From NCBI RefSeq assembly GCF_947496995.1, contig NZ_CANMFD010000002.1, positions 1 to 64,000 of the forward strand: a stretch of DNA of 64,000 nt. The letters are read 5' to 3'. Below, piece by piece: positions 48,167 through 58,295 of this stretch. Both the position numbers and the translations under genes were made by a program. Origin of the DNA: an uncultured Roseibium sp. (GTDB taxonomy: Bacteria > Pseudomonadota > Alphaproteobacteria > Rhizobiales > Stappiaceae). Each line of letters opens with the position of its first letter. The stretch's first letter is position 1. The notes under the pieces were generated by a model. That model was not told the origin of the DNA, did no database searches, and was given only the letters and a program-made list of their open reading frames with translations.

Positions 48167-50548
48167 ATGCAGCGATTGCAGAAGTTTACACGAGCCGTAT
48201 TGTTAGTTGCGGCCGTATTTTCAATCGGGGCGGCTCTGCCTCAGACCATTGGCATTCCGTCCTTTGTGACGGAGGCGCAAGCGGCAGTTGCCAGAAGCAT
48301 TCAGGTGCGCGGCAACACGCGGGTCGAGGATGAAACCGTCGTCAGCTACATGACCATCGTTCCGGGGCGCTCGTACAGCGCCTTCGATGTCGATGAGTCG
48401 CTGAAGGCGCTTTATGCAACCGGTTTGTTCGCCACGGTCGATATCACCCCGAGTGGCAGCACCGTTGTCGTCACGGTCACGGAAAATCCGATCATCAACC
48501 GCGTTTCCTTCGAAGGAAACAAGAAGATCAAGGACGGGGCGCTGGAAACAGCCGTTCGGTCCCAGCCGCGCTCGATGCTGTCGCGCGCCAAGGTTCAGGC
48601 CGACGTTCAGAACATTCTGGAAGCCTATCGCCGCTCCGGCCGCTATGGCGCGTCAGTGGAGCCGCAGATCATCGATCGCGGTCAGAATCGTGTCGATCTG
48701 GTGTTTGAAATCAACGAAGGTGCAAAGACCGGTGTCGAGCGTATCAGCTTCATCGGCAACACATCCTTCAGTGACGGTCGTCTTCGCGATGTCATCCGCA
48801 CCCGGGAAAGCGGTCTGCTGAGCTGGCTTCGCAGCACCGACACCTATGATCCGGACCGGCTTGCTGCCGATGAGGAGCTGCTGCGTCAGTATTACAACAA
48901 GAAGGGTTATGCCGACTTCCGTATCGTGTCCGTAAGCGCGGATCTCGATCGCGAGCAGAACATCTTCTACGTCACCTTCAACGTTGACGAAGGCGAGAAA
49001 TATGAAGTCGGCGATGTCGAAATCGTGTCCACGATTGCCGATGTCGATCCGGAAGAGCTGCGTCGTCTGATCCGGACCCGCAGCGGCCAGACCTTCAACT
49101 CCCTGCGTATCGAGCAGACCGTCGAGGACATCACGCTGCGCGTCTCCGAAGAAGGCTATGCCTTCGCACGGGTTCGTCCGCGTGCCGCTCGCGACTATGA
49201 GAACAACAAGATCTCCCTGATCTACTATATCGAGGAAGGTCCGCGCGCCTATATCGAGCGGATCAACATCATCGGTAACGACCGGACCCGCGAATACGTC
49301 ATCCGCCGGGAATTCGACATCGCCGAAGGAGATGCGTTCAACCGGGCTCTGGTCGACAAGGCCGAGCGCCGCCTGCGCAACCTCGGGTTCTTCGAACGTG
49401 TTTCGATCACCACTCAGCAGGGCAGTGCGCCCGACCGCGTGGTTGTCAATGTTCGCGTCGAGGAAAAAGCGACCGGTGAGATCTCCTTCGGTGTGGGTTA
49501 TTCGACGGTCGATGGCGTCATCGGCGATATCTCGCTGACCGAGAAGAACTTCCTCGGCCGTGGCCAGTTCGTGAAGCTCGCCGTGGGTGGCGGTGCGGAC
49601 ACGCAGTCTTACGAGTTCCGGTTCATCGAGCCGTTCTTCATGGGCCGCCGCGTTGCGCTTGATCTCGATCTTTATCGCAAGGTCGACGATGCCAACGATT
49701 ACCGGTCCTTCGACCAGGAAAAGACGGGTGGCGGTTTCGGCTTCACGTTGCCGCTCCGGGAAGAAGAGCTGACGGTTCGGCTATACTACAATATCTTCCA
49801 GGAGAAGAACTCCGATCCGGACAACAAGTCGACCGGCATCAACAACTGCGACACGGCGAACCTGTCCCTTGCAGTGTGTGACTCGCTCGGCACCTATCTG
49901 ACCTCGCTGGTCGGGTACGAGTTCCGCTACAACACGCTGGACCGCAACCTTGATCCGACAGATGGCTTCTATGCCTCTTTCGGTCAGCAGTTCGCAGGCC
50001 TTGGTGGCGACAGCTACTTCATCAAGACCGAAGCCGAAGCACGGGCCTACAAGGAAATCCTCGCAGACTACGGTCTCGTCGGCAGCCTGTCCGTCCGCGG
50101 TGGTAACATCATGGCTCTTGGAGACGAGCGCCTGCGGGTGTCCGAGCAGTTCATGCTTGGCGGCAATCTCATTCGCGGTTTCGAAAACCAGGGCATAGGC
50201 CCGCGGGATGCGGCGACCGAAGATGCTATCGGCGGCAGGTTCTATGTCGCGGCGACTGCCGAGACCCGGTTCCCGTTCCCGATCCTTCCGAAGGAATTCG
50301 GTCTGAGCGGTGCGGTGTTTGCCGATGCAGGTTCCCTGTGGGATGCGGACAGCAGTCTGGTGAGCCTTGTGGACGACAACGGCGGACGGATCGACTCCAA
50401 CGACTTTGCATTGCGGGCCTCCGTGGGTGCCGGTATCCGCTGGAATTCACCGTTTGGACCGCTGCGGGCCGACTTCGCCTATCCTATCGTCAAGGAAGAT
50501 ACCGACAAGACCCAGGTATTCCGCTTGAGTGGTGGCACGCGCTTCTAA
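48167..50548 (+). CDS. bamA: Outer-membrane protein assembly factor BamA
   Basis: A 793-aa Omp85 protein that inserts beta-barrel proteins into the outer membrane. A signal peptide ends near A39 (AQA-A). Five POTRA repeats cover ~43-430, and a 16-strand barrel follows. The loop-6 motif is present as LIRGFENQG, and the protein ends in the C-terminal aromatic F of SGGTRF. Its own terminator follows. Confidence 0.96.
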   Translation: MQRLQKFTRAVLLVAAVFSIGAALPQTIGIPSFVTEAQAAVARSIQVRGNTRVEDETVVSYMTIVPGRSYSAFDVDESLKALYATGLFATVDITPSGSTVVVTVTENPIINRVSFEGNKKIKDGALETAVRSQPRSMLSRAKVQADVQNILEAYRRSGRYGASVEPQIIDRGQNRVDLVFEINEGAKTGVERISFIGNTSFSDGRLRDVIRTRESGLLSWLRSTDTYDPDRLAADEELLRQYYNKKGYADFRIVSVSADLDREQNIFYVTFNVDEGEKYEVGDVEIVSTIADVDPEELRRLIRTRSGQTFNSLRIEQTVEDITLRVSEEGYAFARVRPRAARDYENNKISLIYYIEEGPRAYIERINIIGNDRTREYVIRREFDIAEGDAFNRALVDKAERRLRNLGFFERVSITTQQGSAPDRVVVNVRVEEKATGEISFGVGYSTVDGVIGDISLTEKNFLGRGQFVKLAVGGGADTQSYEFRFIEPFFMGRRVALDLDLYRKVDDANDYRSFDQEKTGGGFGFTLPLREEELTVRLYYNIFQEKNSDPDNKSTGINNCDTANLSLAVCDSLGTYLTSLVGYEFRYNTLDRNLDPTDGFYASFGQQFAGLGGDSYFIKTEAEARAYKEILADYGLVGSLSVRGGNIMALGDERLRVSEQFMLGGNLIRGFENQGIGPRDAATEDAIGGRFYVAATAETRFPFPILPKEFGLSGAVFADAGSLWDADSSLVSLVDDNGGRIDSNDFALRASVGAGIRWNSPFGPLRADFAYPIVKEDTDKTQVFRLSGGTRF

Positions 50549-50572
50549 ATAGCGCTCAAACAGGTTAGAAAT

Positions 50573-50602
50573 CGGCCGCCGATCTGATCGGCGGCCGTTT
50601 TT
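50573..50602 (+). terminator. Terminator between bamA and lpxD
   Basis: CGGCCGCCGATC (50573-50584) pairs perfectly with GATCGGCGGCCG (50586-50597), followed by five T's. The single base between the arms means the inner pairs must open to form a loop. It should stop or reduce read-through from bamA into the lipid A genes. Confidence 0.85.
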
Positions 50603-50627
50603 ATTGGCTGGCAACAAGGATACGATC

Positions 50628-51665
50628 ATGTCCGAGCCAAATTTTTTTGCGACCCCGAATCCCGTTTCGCTGCGAGAAATCGCCGACTGGGCGGAGGCTG
50701 AAATCCATCGTGGCGACGAGACCCTGGAAATCACGGGTGTCGGGCCACTGGAAGAGGCCGGAGCCGGATTGCTGGTCTTCTTTGATAATCCGATCTATCT
50801 CGATCATCTTCAGGCGACCACTGCAGCAGCCTGCATGGTCACCAAGAAGCATAAGGACAAGGTCCCCGACGGGGTGGCGGTGCTGGTCTGCGCGGATGCC
50901 TACCGGTCCTGGGCCAAGGTTCTGGCGCGGCTCTATCCTGATGCCATGGTGCCGAAGGATCCGGGACCTGCAACCATTTCCGGCAAGGCGGTGGTCGATC
51001 CGGAAGCTTCCCTTGAAGAAAATGTAACCGTGGAGGCGGGCGTCGTGATCGGCGCCGGCGCCGAAATCGGGGCAGGCACCGTCATTCGGGCGAATACGGT
51101 GATCGGCCAGGGCGTGAAGATCGGCCGCGATTGTGTGATCGGACCAAACAGCACCGTTCAGCATACGGTGCTTGGCAACCGTGTTTATCTTCATCCCGGG
51201 GTTTGTTGCGGACAGGACGGGTTCGGCTATGCCATGGGCCCCCAGGGGCATCTGAAGGTCCCTCAGGTGGGACGGGTCATCATTCAGGACGATGTCGAGG
51301 TCGGCGCCAACACCACCATCGACCGCGGCGCCAACCGTGACACGATTATCGGAGAAGGCACCAAGATCGATAATCAGGTGCAGATCGGCCACAATGTCGT
51401 CATCGGCCGGCATTGTGTTCTCGTATCGCAGGTCGGTCTGTCGGGAAGCTGCACACTTGAGGATTTCGTCGCCATCGGCGGCCAGACCGGTGTGCGCGGA
51501 CATGTGACCATCGGCATGGGCGCCCAGGTTGCGGCGGTAAGTGTCGTCAGCGACAATATTCCGGCCGGGGGACGCTACGGGGGTACTCCCGCAAAACCGG
51601 TCAAACAATGGTTCCGCGAAGTGGCTGCTCTGAGAAAACTTGCAGAGCGCGGCGGCGGATCGTAA
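50628..51665 (+). CDS. lpxD: UDP-3-O-acylglucosamine N-acyltransferase
   Basis: A 345-aa left-handed beta-helix acyltransferase, third step of lipid A synthesis. An N-terminal uridine-binding domain (~1-105) is followed by hexapeptide repeats. The catalytic His is in QIGHNVVIG. I chose ATG 50628, with AAGGA upstream. A TTG at 50604 is unlikely. It is the first gene after the bamA terminator, so a promoter must lie close by, though I cannot point to it. Confidence 0.95.
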   Translation: MSEPNFFATPNPVSLREIADWAEAEIHRGDETLEITGVGPLEEAGAGLLVFFDNPIYLDHLQATTAAACMVTKKHKDKVPDGVAVLVCADAYRSWAKVLARLYPDAMVPKDPGPATISGKAVVDPEASLEENVTVEAGVVIGAGAEIGAGTVIRANTVIGQGVKIGRDCVIGPNSTVQHTVLGNRVYLHPGVCCGQDGFGYAMGPQGHLKVPQVGRVIIQDDVEVGANTTIDRGANRDTIIGEGTKIDNQVQIGHNVVIGRHCVLVSQVGLSGSCTLEDFVAIGGQTGVRGHVTIGMGAQVAAVSVVSDNIPAGGRYGGTPAKPVKQWFREVAALRKLAERGGGS

Positions 51666-51716
51666 ACGGATAAACAGTCAAGAACTTTGCGGTGCTGATC
51701 CGCCAAGGGGCATTTC

Positions 51717-52181
51717 ATGGAAGACGCAGAAAACAAGACACTTGCGAGCGCAGACATCATGGAAATCATGAAGCTTCTGCCGCACCGCTACCCTTTTTTG
51801 CTGATTGACAAGATCATCGAGATGGATGGCGACGATAGCTGTATCGGTATCAAGAACGTCACCATCAACGAACCTCATTTCACCGGTCATTTTCCGGGCC
51901 GCCCGGTCTTTCCCGGTGTGCTTCTGATCGAAGCGATGGCTCAGACCGCCGGTGCGCTTTGCGTGCATGCGCGGGGAAGCGATGCTCCGCCGCAGCTCGT
52001 GTATTTCATGACCATCGACAGAGCCAAGTTCCGCAAGCCTGTGGAACCCGGCGATCAGGTTCATTTCCACGTCAAGAAGATCAAGCAACGCTCCAATATC
52101 TGGAAATTCGATGCTGTGGCGACGGTCGCCGGAGCAAAAGTCGCAGAAGCAGAAGTCAGCGCCATGCTGGTAGACGCGTGA
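51717..52181 (+). CDS. fabZ: 3-hydroxyacyl-ACP dehydratase FabZ
   Basis: A 154-aa hot-dog dehydratase of fatty acid elongation. The catalytic His and Glu lie in [23 protein letters not shown], and the N-terminal [12 protein letters not shown] motif is typical. It competes with LpxA for hydroxyacyl-ACP. Its neighbour position between lpxD and lpxA is classic. Confidence 0.97.
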   Translation: MEDAENKTLASADIMEIMKLLPHRYPFLLIDKIIEMDGDDSCIGIKNVTINEPHFTGHFPGRPVFPGVLLIEAMAQTAGALCVHARGSDAPPQLVYFMTIDRAKFRKPVEPGDQVHFHVKKIKQRSNIWKFDAVATVAGAKVAEAEVSAMLVDA

Positions 52182-52187
52182 GGTAAC

Positions 52188-52985
52188 ATGACTGACATAC
52201 ATCCGACGGCCATTGTCGAAGACGGGGCCGTTATCGGCGACGGAGTGCGTATCGGACCATATTCGATTATCGGGCCGAACGTCGAACTTGCCGAGGGGGT
52301 GACACTGGAGGCTCATGTCGTCGTCGCCGGACACACGAGCATCGGTGCGGGCACGCACATCTTTCCCTTCGCCAGCATCGGCCACAAGCCGCAGGATCTG
52401 AAATACGCCGGTGAGGTGACCTATCTGAAGATCGGCGCGAACAACCAGATCCGCGAACATGTGACCATGAGCCCCGGTACCGAGGGTGGCGGCGGTGTGA
52501 CGACGGTCGGCGACAATTGCCTGTTCATGATGAGTGCCCATGTCGGGCATGACTGTCAGGTGGGCAACCATGCCATTCTGGCCAACAATGCCACGCTGGC
52601 CGGTCACGTGGAACTGGCTGATTTTGTTATTCTGGGCGGTCTCAGCGCCGTACGGCAATGGTCCCGGATCGGAACCGGTGCGATTGTCGGTGGCATGACC
52701 GGTGTCGAATTCGACATTATCCCCTACGGATCGGCGATCGGCGACAGGGCGCGTCTCGCGGGCCTTAACCTGGTGGGGCTGAAACGCAAGGGCATTCCGA
52801 GGGAGCAGATTCATGCTCTCAGGGCGGCTTACCGTGCATTGTTCGAAAGTCAGGACGGCACGCTGCGCAGCCGGGCCGAAGCTCTGGCTGCCGACAGCGC
52901 CGATCAGCCGTTGGTGAAGACAGTGACGGACTTTATCCTGGAAAAGGATGATCGGCGCTTTTGTACGCCGCGCAGCGAAGACTGA
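52188..52985 (+). CDS. lpxA: UDP-N-acetylglucosamine acyltransferase
   Basis: A 265-aa trimeric beta-helix enzyme, first step of lipid A synthesis. Hexapeptide repeats run over residues ~1-190 and a helical C-terminal region follows. The catalytic His region is MMSAHVGHDCQVGNHAILANN. It starts 6 bases after fabZ and ends 4 bases before lpxI. Confidence 0.97.
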   Translation: MTDIHPTAIVEDGAVIGDGVRIGPYSIIGPNVELAEGVTLEAHVVVAGHTSIGAGTHIFPFASIGHKPQDLKYAGEVTYLKIGANNQIREHVTMSPGTEGGGGVTTVGDNCLFMMSAHVGHDCQVGNHAILANNATLAGHVELADFVILGGLSAVRQWSRIGTGAIVGGMTGVEFDIIPYGSAIGDRARLAGLNLVGLKRKGIPREQIHALRAAYRALFESQDGTLRSRAEALAADSADQPLVKTVTDFILEKDDRRFCTPRSED

Positions 52986-52989
52986 TAAA

Positions 52990-53874
52990 ATGCCCGCCCC
53001 TGATCAGGCAGAAACCAGACGGATTGCCCTGATTGCCGGCAACGGCAGTTTGCCGGGACAGATTGCCGATGCGCTTGGTGCGGCTGGGCGTGACTTCCGG
53101 GTCGTTGCCATCAGGGGAGAAGCCGACGCGCGGACCCGCGCGAAAGCCGACACGGAGCTGGGCTGGGGCGAGATCGGCCGTCTTTATACTTTCCTGAAAT
53201 CGACGGGCTGCCGGGATATCCTGCTAATCGGCGGGGTGACCAGGCGGCCCGACTTTACCTCTGTTCTGGGAGACCTCGGCACGCTCAAGCGTTTGCCGAC
53301 CATTATCCGGGCGCTGGCGGGCGGAGATGACAGCCTGCTGACGAAAGTTATCCGGCTATTTGAAGACGAGGGGTATCGCGTCGTGGGTATAAAGGATGTC
53401 GCGCCGCAATTGTTGGCCTCCAGCGGTGTTTTGGGCCGCGTTCAACCCGGCAAGGACGACTGGCGGGATGTCGAACTGGCCTTGAAAGCAACCGAGAAAC
53501 TCGGCGAACTCGACATAGGCCAGGCTGCGGTCGCGGTCGCCGGGCGTGTTATCGCACTCGAAGGAGCCGAGGGCACGGACGCCATGCTCGAACGCTGTGC
53601 GGACTTGAAACAGACTGGAAGAGTGCGGACAAAGGGACGTGCGGGTGTTCTGGTCAAGACGGCCAAACCCAACCAGGACCTGCGGGTGGACCTTCCGGCT
53701 GTCGGACCCAGGACAATCGAACTCGCCCTCGCGGCGGGCCTTGCAGGGATCGCGGTGGAAGCGCATGGAGCTCTTATTGCCGAAAGGGACGAGACCCTGC
53801 GAAAAGCGGATGCCGCAGGCCTGTTCCTGATCGGTCTGGACCTGTCACAGGGTGCCGGAGCCTCGGGAAAATGA
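52990..53874 (+). CDS. lpxI: UDP-2,3-diacylglucosamine pyrophosphatase LpxI
   Basis: A 294-aa DUF1009 protein. LpxI cleaves UDP-2,3-diacylglucosamine to lipid X and replaces LpxH in alphaproteobacteria. Motifs include ALIAGNGSLPGQIADAL at the N-terminus and GRAGVLVKTAKPNQDLRVDLPAVG in the C-terminal domain. I chose ATG 52990. The frame open from 52948 overlaps lpxA. Its stop overlaps lpxB (ATGA). Confidence 0.95.
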   Translation: MPAPDQAETRRIALIAGNGSLPGQIADALGAAGRDFRVVAIRGEADARTRAKADTELGWGEIGRLYTFLKSTGCRDILLIGGVTRRPDFTSVLGDLGTLKRLPTIIRALAGGDDSLLTKVIRLFEDEGYRVVGIKDVAPQLLASSGVLGRVQPGKDDWRDVELALKATEKLGELDIGQAAVAVAGRVIALEGAEGTDAMLERCADLKQTGRVRTKGRAGVLVKTAKPNQDLRVDLPAVGPRTIELALAAGLAGIAVEAHGALIAERDETLRKADAAGLFLIGLDLSQGAGASGK

Positions 53875-55058
53875 CCGACAGCAAGCCGACCGTCTGCATT
53901 GTCGCCGGGGAGGAATCTGGCGACCTGCTCGGATCTGAACTCATCAAGGCTCTGAATGAGAGACTTGGCGAAGGTGTCCGGTATTGCGGCGTCGGCGGTG
54001 AGCGGATGACTGCGCTTGGTCTCAAAAGTTTCTTCGATATATCAGATGTTTCGGTGATGGGACTGACGGCTGTTCTGGCCCGTTTGCCGCGCATCGTCAG
54101 ACGTGTGTATCAGACGGTCGAAGCGGTGGTCGCGGCCGATCCGGATGTGCTGGTGATCGTCGACAGTCCCGATTTCACGCACAATGTCGCCAAGCGGGTG
54201 CGCAAAAGAGCGCCGCATATTCCGATTGTCGGATACGTGTCTCCCTCCGTCTGGGCCTGGCGGCCGGGCAGGGCGCGGAAAATGAGCGTCTATGTCGACG
54301 AACTGCTGGCGCTTCTGCCGTTCGAACCGGAGGTTCATCAGCGCCTCGGTGGACCCCGCACCCATTACGTCGGTCATCCGTTAACTGAAAACTCCGCTGA
54401 TCTGCGGCCGCGCGAGGGCGAACGCAGTCCCTTGAGCGAGAGCGGCAAAGTGCTCCTGGTGCTTCCGGGAAGCCGGGGCAGCGAGATCGATCGGCTTCTG
54501 GGTGTTTTCGGAGAGACGGTTGCAGAAGTGGCTCGGGACCAGCCGGGCCTGGAGGTCGTCCTGCCGGCGGTCTCCCATCTTGAGGACAGGATACGGGACG
54601 GCGTTTCGAACTGGCCTGTGAAGCCTCAGATCGTCTGCGGACAGGACGCCAAGAAAGCAGCCTTCCGCCGCGCCCATGCCGCGCTCGCGGCTTCCGGTAC
54701 TGTATCGCTGGAACTGGCGCTGTCGGGCGTTCCTATGGTCGTTGCCTACAAGGTCGACTGGTTTTTTCGCCGGATCAAGGACCTCAACCGGATCTTCAGG
54801 TTCTCCAACGTCGATTCCTTCGTTCTGCCGAACATAATTCTCGGTGCAAAGGCGATTCCCGAGTTTCTTGATGACGAGGTGCAACCGGATGTTCTTGCGG
54901 GACATCTGAAGGCTTTGCTCTGCGACAGTGCCGAACGACGCGAACAGGTTGGCGAACTGGCGCGGCTGGATGAGGTGATGCGCCTGCCGGATGGCTACAG
55001 TCAGCGCGGTGCGGCGGCGGATGTCGTGGTAGCTGCCATGACCGAGTACAGAGGTTAG
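53871..55058 (+). CDS. lpxB: Lipid A disaccharide synthase
   Basis: A 395-aa GT-B/GT19 glycosyltransferase that joins lipid X and UDP-diacylglucosamine. N-terminal VCIVAGEESGDLLGSEL and YVSPSVWAWRPGRARKM are family signatures, and VLPGSRGSEIDRL marks the second lobe. It overlaps lpxI by 4 bases and closes the lipid A operon before a terminator. Confidence 0.96.
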   Translation: MTDSKPTVCIVAGEESGDLLGSELIKALNERLGEGVRYCGVGGERMTALGLKSFFDISDVSVMGLTAVLARLPRIVRRVYQTVEAVVAADPDVLVIVDSPDFTHNVAKRVRKRAPHIPIVGYVSPSVWAWRPGRARKMSVYVDELLALLPFEPEVHQRLGGPRTHYVGHPLTENSADLRPREGERSPLSESGKVLLVLPGSRGSEIDRLLGVFGETVAEVARDQPGLEVVLPAVSHLEDRIRDGVSNWPVKPQIVCGQDAKKAAFRRAHAALAASGTVSLELALSGVPMVVAYKVDWFFRRIKDLNRIFRFSNVDSFVLPNIILGAKAIPEFLDDEVQPDVLAGHLKALLCDSAERREQVGELARLDEVMRLPDGYSQRGAAADVVVAAMTEYRG

Positions 55059-55156
55059 AATTGTCCGGGTGCGCCTGCATCCGGACGGGAAGCCGCAGGC
55101 AGCATTTTCAGTCTGGCTCCCGTCCCGAATGAAACCGTCAGGTTGGGCGGAAACGA

Positions 55157-55186
55157 AAAAAGCCCCCGGATTTCCGGGGGCTTTTT
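55157..55186. terminator. Bidirectional terminator between lpxB and gltA
   Basis: AAAAAGCCCCCGGA pairs with TCCGGGGGCTTTTT around TT, with A and T runs on the two sides. It serves lpxB on the plus strand and gltA on the minus strand, whose stop is at 55200. Confidence 0.92.
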
Positions 55187-55199
55187 GATACTTGCTGCT

Positions 55200-56492
55200 T
55201 TAGCGGCGTTGTTCGATCGGCGTATAATCGCGCTTTTCGGCGCCCGTATAGAGCTGGCGCGGCCGGCCGATGCGCTGGGACGGATCTTCCACCATTTCCT
55301 TCCACTGTGCGATCCAGCCGACTGTACGGGCGAGAGCGAAGAGGACGGTGAACATCGTCGTCGGGAAGCCGAGCGCACGCAGCGTGATGCCCGAGTAGAA
55401 ATCGATGTTCGGGTAGAGTTTCTTCTCAACGAAGTATTCGTCGTTGAGAGCGATTTTTTCCAGCTCCATGGCGACGTCCAGAAGCGGATCGTCCTTGATG
55501 CCGAGCTCGTTGAGCACTTCATGCGTGGTTTTCTGCATAATGCGCGCGCGCGGGTCGTAGTTCTTGTAGACCCGGTGTCCGAAGCCCATCAGGCGGAACG
55601 GGTCGTTCTTGTCCTTGGCGCGGGCGACGTATTCGGGAATGCGATCCACCGAACCGATTTCCGACAGCATGTTGAGCGCTGCTTCGTTGGCGCCGCCGTG
55701 GGCAGGGCCCCAGAGGCAGGCAATGCCGGCCGCGATACAGGCGAACGGGTTGGCGCCGGAAGAGCCAGCGAGACGGACCGTCGACGTGGATGCGTTCTGC
55801 TCGTGATCGGCATGCAGGATGAAGATCCGGTCCATGGCGCGGGCCAGGACAGGGTTCACCTTGTATTCCTCACAGGGAACGGCAAAGCACATATGCAGGA
55901 AGTTGGCTGCATACCCCAGGTCGTTGCGCGGATAAACGAAGGGCTGGCCGACATGGTACTTGTAGGCCATGGCGGCGATTGTCGGCATCTTGGCGATCAT
56001 GCGCAGGGATGCGACCATGCGCTGATGCGGATCGGTGATGTCGGTGGAGTCGTGGTAGAAGGCGGCCAGTGCGCCGACTGTACCGACCATTACGGCCATC
56101 GGATGGGCATCCCGGCGGAAACCGGAGAAGAACCGGTTCATCTGCTCGTGGATCATCGTGTGATAGGTGACGCGCTGGACGAAGTCGTCCTTCTGCACCT
56201 TTGTCGGCAGTTCGCCGTAGAGCAGCAGATAGCAGGACTCGAGGAAGTCGCCATGGTCTGCGAGTTGATCGATCGGATAACCGCGGTAAAGAAGCGTTCC
56301 TTCGTCACCATCGATATAGGTGATCTTGGATTCGCAAGACGCGGTTGAGGTAAACCCCGGGTCGTACGTGAACATTCCGGTGTCCTTGTACAAGGACGAG
56401 ATGTTCACCACCGACGGTCCGATGGATCCGTCAAGAACGTCGAAATCGTGGTTTTTACCATCGACGCTGAGCTTGGCGTTGTTGTCGGCCAT
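55200..56492 (-). CDS. gltA: Citrate synthase
   Basis: A 430-aa type II citrate synthase that condenses acetyl-CoA and oxaloacetate at the entry of the TCA cycle. Catalytic His regions are [20 protein letters not shown] and [15 protein letters not shown]. The Asp motif lies near [11 protein letters not shown]. Length matches the hexameric Gram-negative type. Transcription is opposite to the lipid A operon. Confidence 0.97.
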   Translation of the reverse strand: MADNNAKLSVDGKNHDFDVLDGSIGPSVVNISSLYKDTGMFTYDPGFTSTASCESKITYIDGDEGTLLYRGYPIDQLADHGDFLESCYLLLYGELPTKVQKDDFVQRVTYHTMIHEQMNRFFSGFRRDAHPMAVMVGTVGALAAFYHDSTDITDPHQRMVASLRMIAKMPTIAAMAYKYHVGQPFVYPRNDLGYAANFLHMCFAVPCEEYKVNPVLARAMDRIFILHADHEQNASTSTVRLAGSSGANPFACIAAGIACLWGPAHGGANEAALNMLSEIGSVDRIPEYVARAKDKNDPFRLMGFGHRVYKNYDPRARIMQKTTHEVLNELGIKDDPLLDVAMELEKIALNDEYFVEKKLYPNIDFYSGITLRALGFPTTMFTVLFALARTVGWIAQWKEMVEDPSQRIGRPRQLYTGAEKRDYTPIEQRR

Positions 56493-56731
56493 TCAGAAAA
56501 CCCCTTCACGTTAACCTGAGTACCGCCCTGATGACTGGCGCTTCCTGGGAAGGGCCCCGATATCGGTTGTCGGGCGGCAATTGAGAAATTTTCGCGTCTT
56601 GCGTAGCCCATTTACCGCAGTGCCGCAAGCTGGCCGGTATAAAGCTTTGGTCCAAGAGCGATCGATCGGCCGAGGTCGGCCGGTCGATTTAATTGAGGCG
56701 TTGCCCGAACAGGGGCGAAGCACAGACGCTG
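56493..56731 (-). other. Gap between gltX and gltA with a long hairpin
   Basis: A 13-bp stem (56661-56673 with 56676-56688, one G-T) lies ~45 bases behind the gltX stop on the minus strand, without a T-run. The rest should contain the gltA promoter. TTGCGG-17-TACGCA is the nearest match and is weak. Confidence 0.35.
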
Positions 56732-58156
56732 TCAGGCGGCCTGATCCTGGATCCTGGCAAGGGACTCCTGCCTGCCGAGCGCAATCAGAACGTCATAGAT
56801 CCCTGGCGACGTACCGCGCCCTGTGAGGGCCGCACGAAGCGGTTGGGCCACTTTACCGAGCTTGAGGTCCTTCTCCTCCGCATAGGCCTTCACGGCCGCT
56901 TCCAGAGGCTCTGCGGACCATTCGGAGGCGGACGACAGAACGGTGTGAAGGTCGGCGAGGATCGCCTTTGCTTCATCGTTCAGGATCTTGTCGGCCTTCT
57001 CGTCAGTGTCGAGCGGACGCTGGCGCCACAGGTAAGAAGCGCTTTCGGTCAATTCCACGAGCGTCTTGGCGCGTTCCTTCAGGCCGGGCAGGGCAGTGAG
57101 GGCTGTGTTGGCGTTTTCGCCCGTTGCCAGCCAGTCCAGGACCGCCTGGCCGCCTTCGGCATGCGCCAGATAGACCTTCCAGTGGTCCAGCAACTCCGCA
57201 TCGCCGGTGGCGCGCATGTAATGCCCGTTGAGGTTTTCGAGTTTCTTGAAGTCGAAGCGGGCGGCGGACTGGCCGACGGCGTCCAGTCCGAACCATTTGA
57301 TCATGTCTTCGAGAGACATGATTTCCTCGTCCCCGTGGCTCCAGCCCAGGCGGGCGAGGTAATTGCGCATTGCCTGCGGCAGGTAGCCCATCGCCCGGTA
57401 GGCCTCCGCGCCGGTGGCGCCGTGACGCTTGGAAAGCTTGGCGCCGTCCGGACCGTGAATCAGCGGAATATGCGCCATGGCCGGAACGTCCCAGCCAAGT
57501 GCCTTGAAGATCAGGGTCTGCCTGGCGGCATTGGTCAGATGGTCGACGCCGCGAATGATATGCGTGACGGCCATGTCGTGATCGTCGACCACGACCGCAT
57601 GCATATAGGTCGGTGTTCCGTCCGAGCGCAGCAGGATGAAATCATCAAGGTCCTTGTTCGGAATCACGACCCGGCCCTGCACCATGTCATCAACCACTGT
57701 CTCGCCGTCGAGCGGGGCCTTGATGCGGACGACCGGAGCGACGCCTTCCGGAGCCTCGGAGGCATCCCGGTCGCGCCAGGTGCCGTCATAGCGGGGCGGC
57801 TTGCCTTCGGCGCGGGCCTTTTCGCGCATGGCGGTGATTTCTTCCGGAGAGCAGTAACAACGATAGGCTGTCCCGTTGGCGAGCATTTCCTCGACGACTT
57901 CCTTGTGGCGCTCGACGCGCCCGGCCTGGGAAATCGGATCGCCGTCCCAGTCAAGTCCCAGCCATGAAAGCCCGTCCAGGATGGCGTCTACAGCTTCCTG
58001 GGTCGAACGGGCACGGTCGGTGTCCTCGATGCGCAGCAGCATGCGGCCGCCATGATGTTTGGCGAACAGCCAGTTGAAGAGCGCTGTGCGAGCGCCGCCG
58101 ATATGAAGGAAGCCCGTAGGAGAGGGTGCGAAGCGCGTGACGATTTCTTGTGGCAT
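56732..58156 (-). CDS. gltX: Glutamyl-tRNA synthetase
   Basis: A 474-aa class I synthetase. HIGH appears as [12 protein letters not shown] near the N-terminus after FAPSPTGFL, and KMSKS as KLSKRHGA. Cys residues in YRCYCSPEE match the zinc-type insertion. It charges tRNA-Glu, and alphaproteobacteria often use a second copy for tRNA-Gln. It is divergent from comEC. Confidence 0.96.
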   Translation of the reverse strand: MPQEIVTRFAPSPTGFLHIGGARTALFNWLFAKHHGGRMLLRIEDTDRARSTQEAVDAILDGLSWLGLDWDGDPISQAGRVERHKEVVEEMLANGTAYRCYCSPEEITAMREKARAEGKPPRYDGTWRDRDASEAPEGVAPVVRIKAPLDGETVVDDMVQGRVVIPNKDLDDFILLRSDGTPTYMHAVVVDDHDMAVTHIIRGVDHLTNAARQTLIFKALGWDVPAMAHIPLIHGPDGAKLSKRHGATGAEAYRAMGYLPQAMRNYLARLGWSHGDEEIMSLEDMIKWFGLDAVGQSAARFDFKKLENLNGHYMRATGDAELLDHWKVYLAHAEGGQAVLDWLATGENANTALTALPGLKERAKTLVELTESASYLWRQRPLDTDEKADKILNDEAKAILADLHTVLSSASEWSAEPLEAAVKAYAEEKDLKLGKVAQPLRAALTGRGTSPGIYDVLIALGRQESLARIQDQAA

Positions 58157-58295
58157 GGTGCTTATTTGAAAGTCTCTGTAAGAATAGCGACGCGGTCCGC
58201 GCCTTCATGGTGGCGCGGTCTTAGCACAGGCTTCGGCAAGGCAAAATAGGGGCCCGCCAAATACGGTTGGAATTACCCGTTCTTCCGATGGTGAG

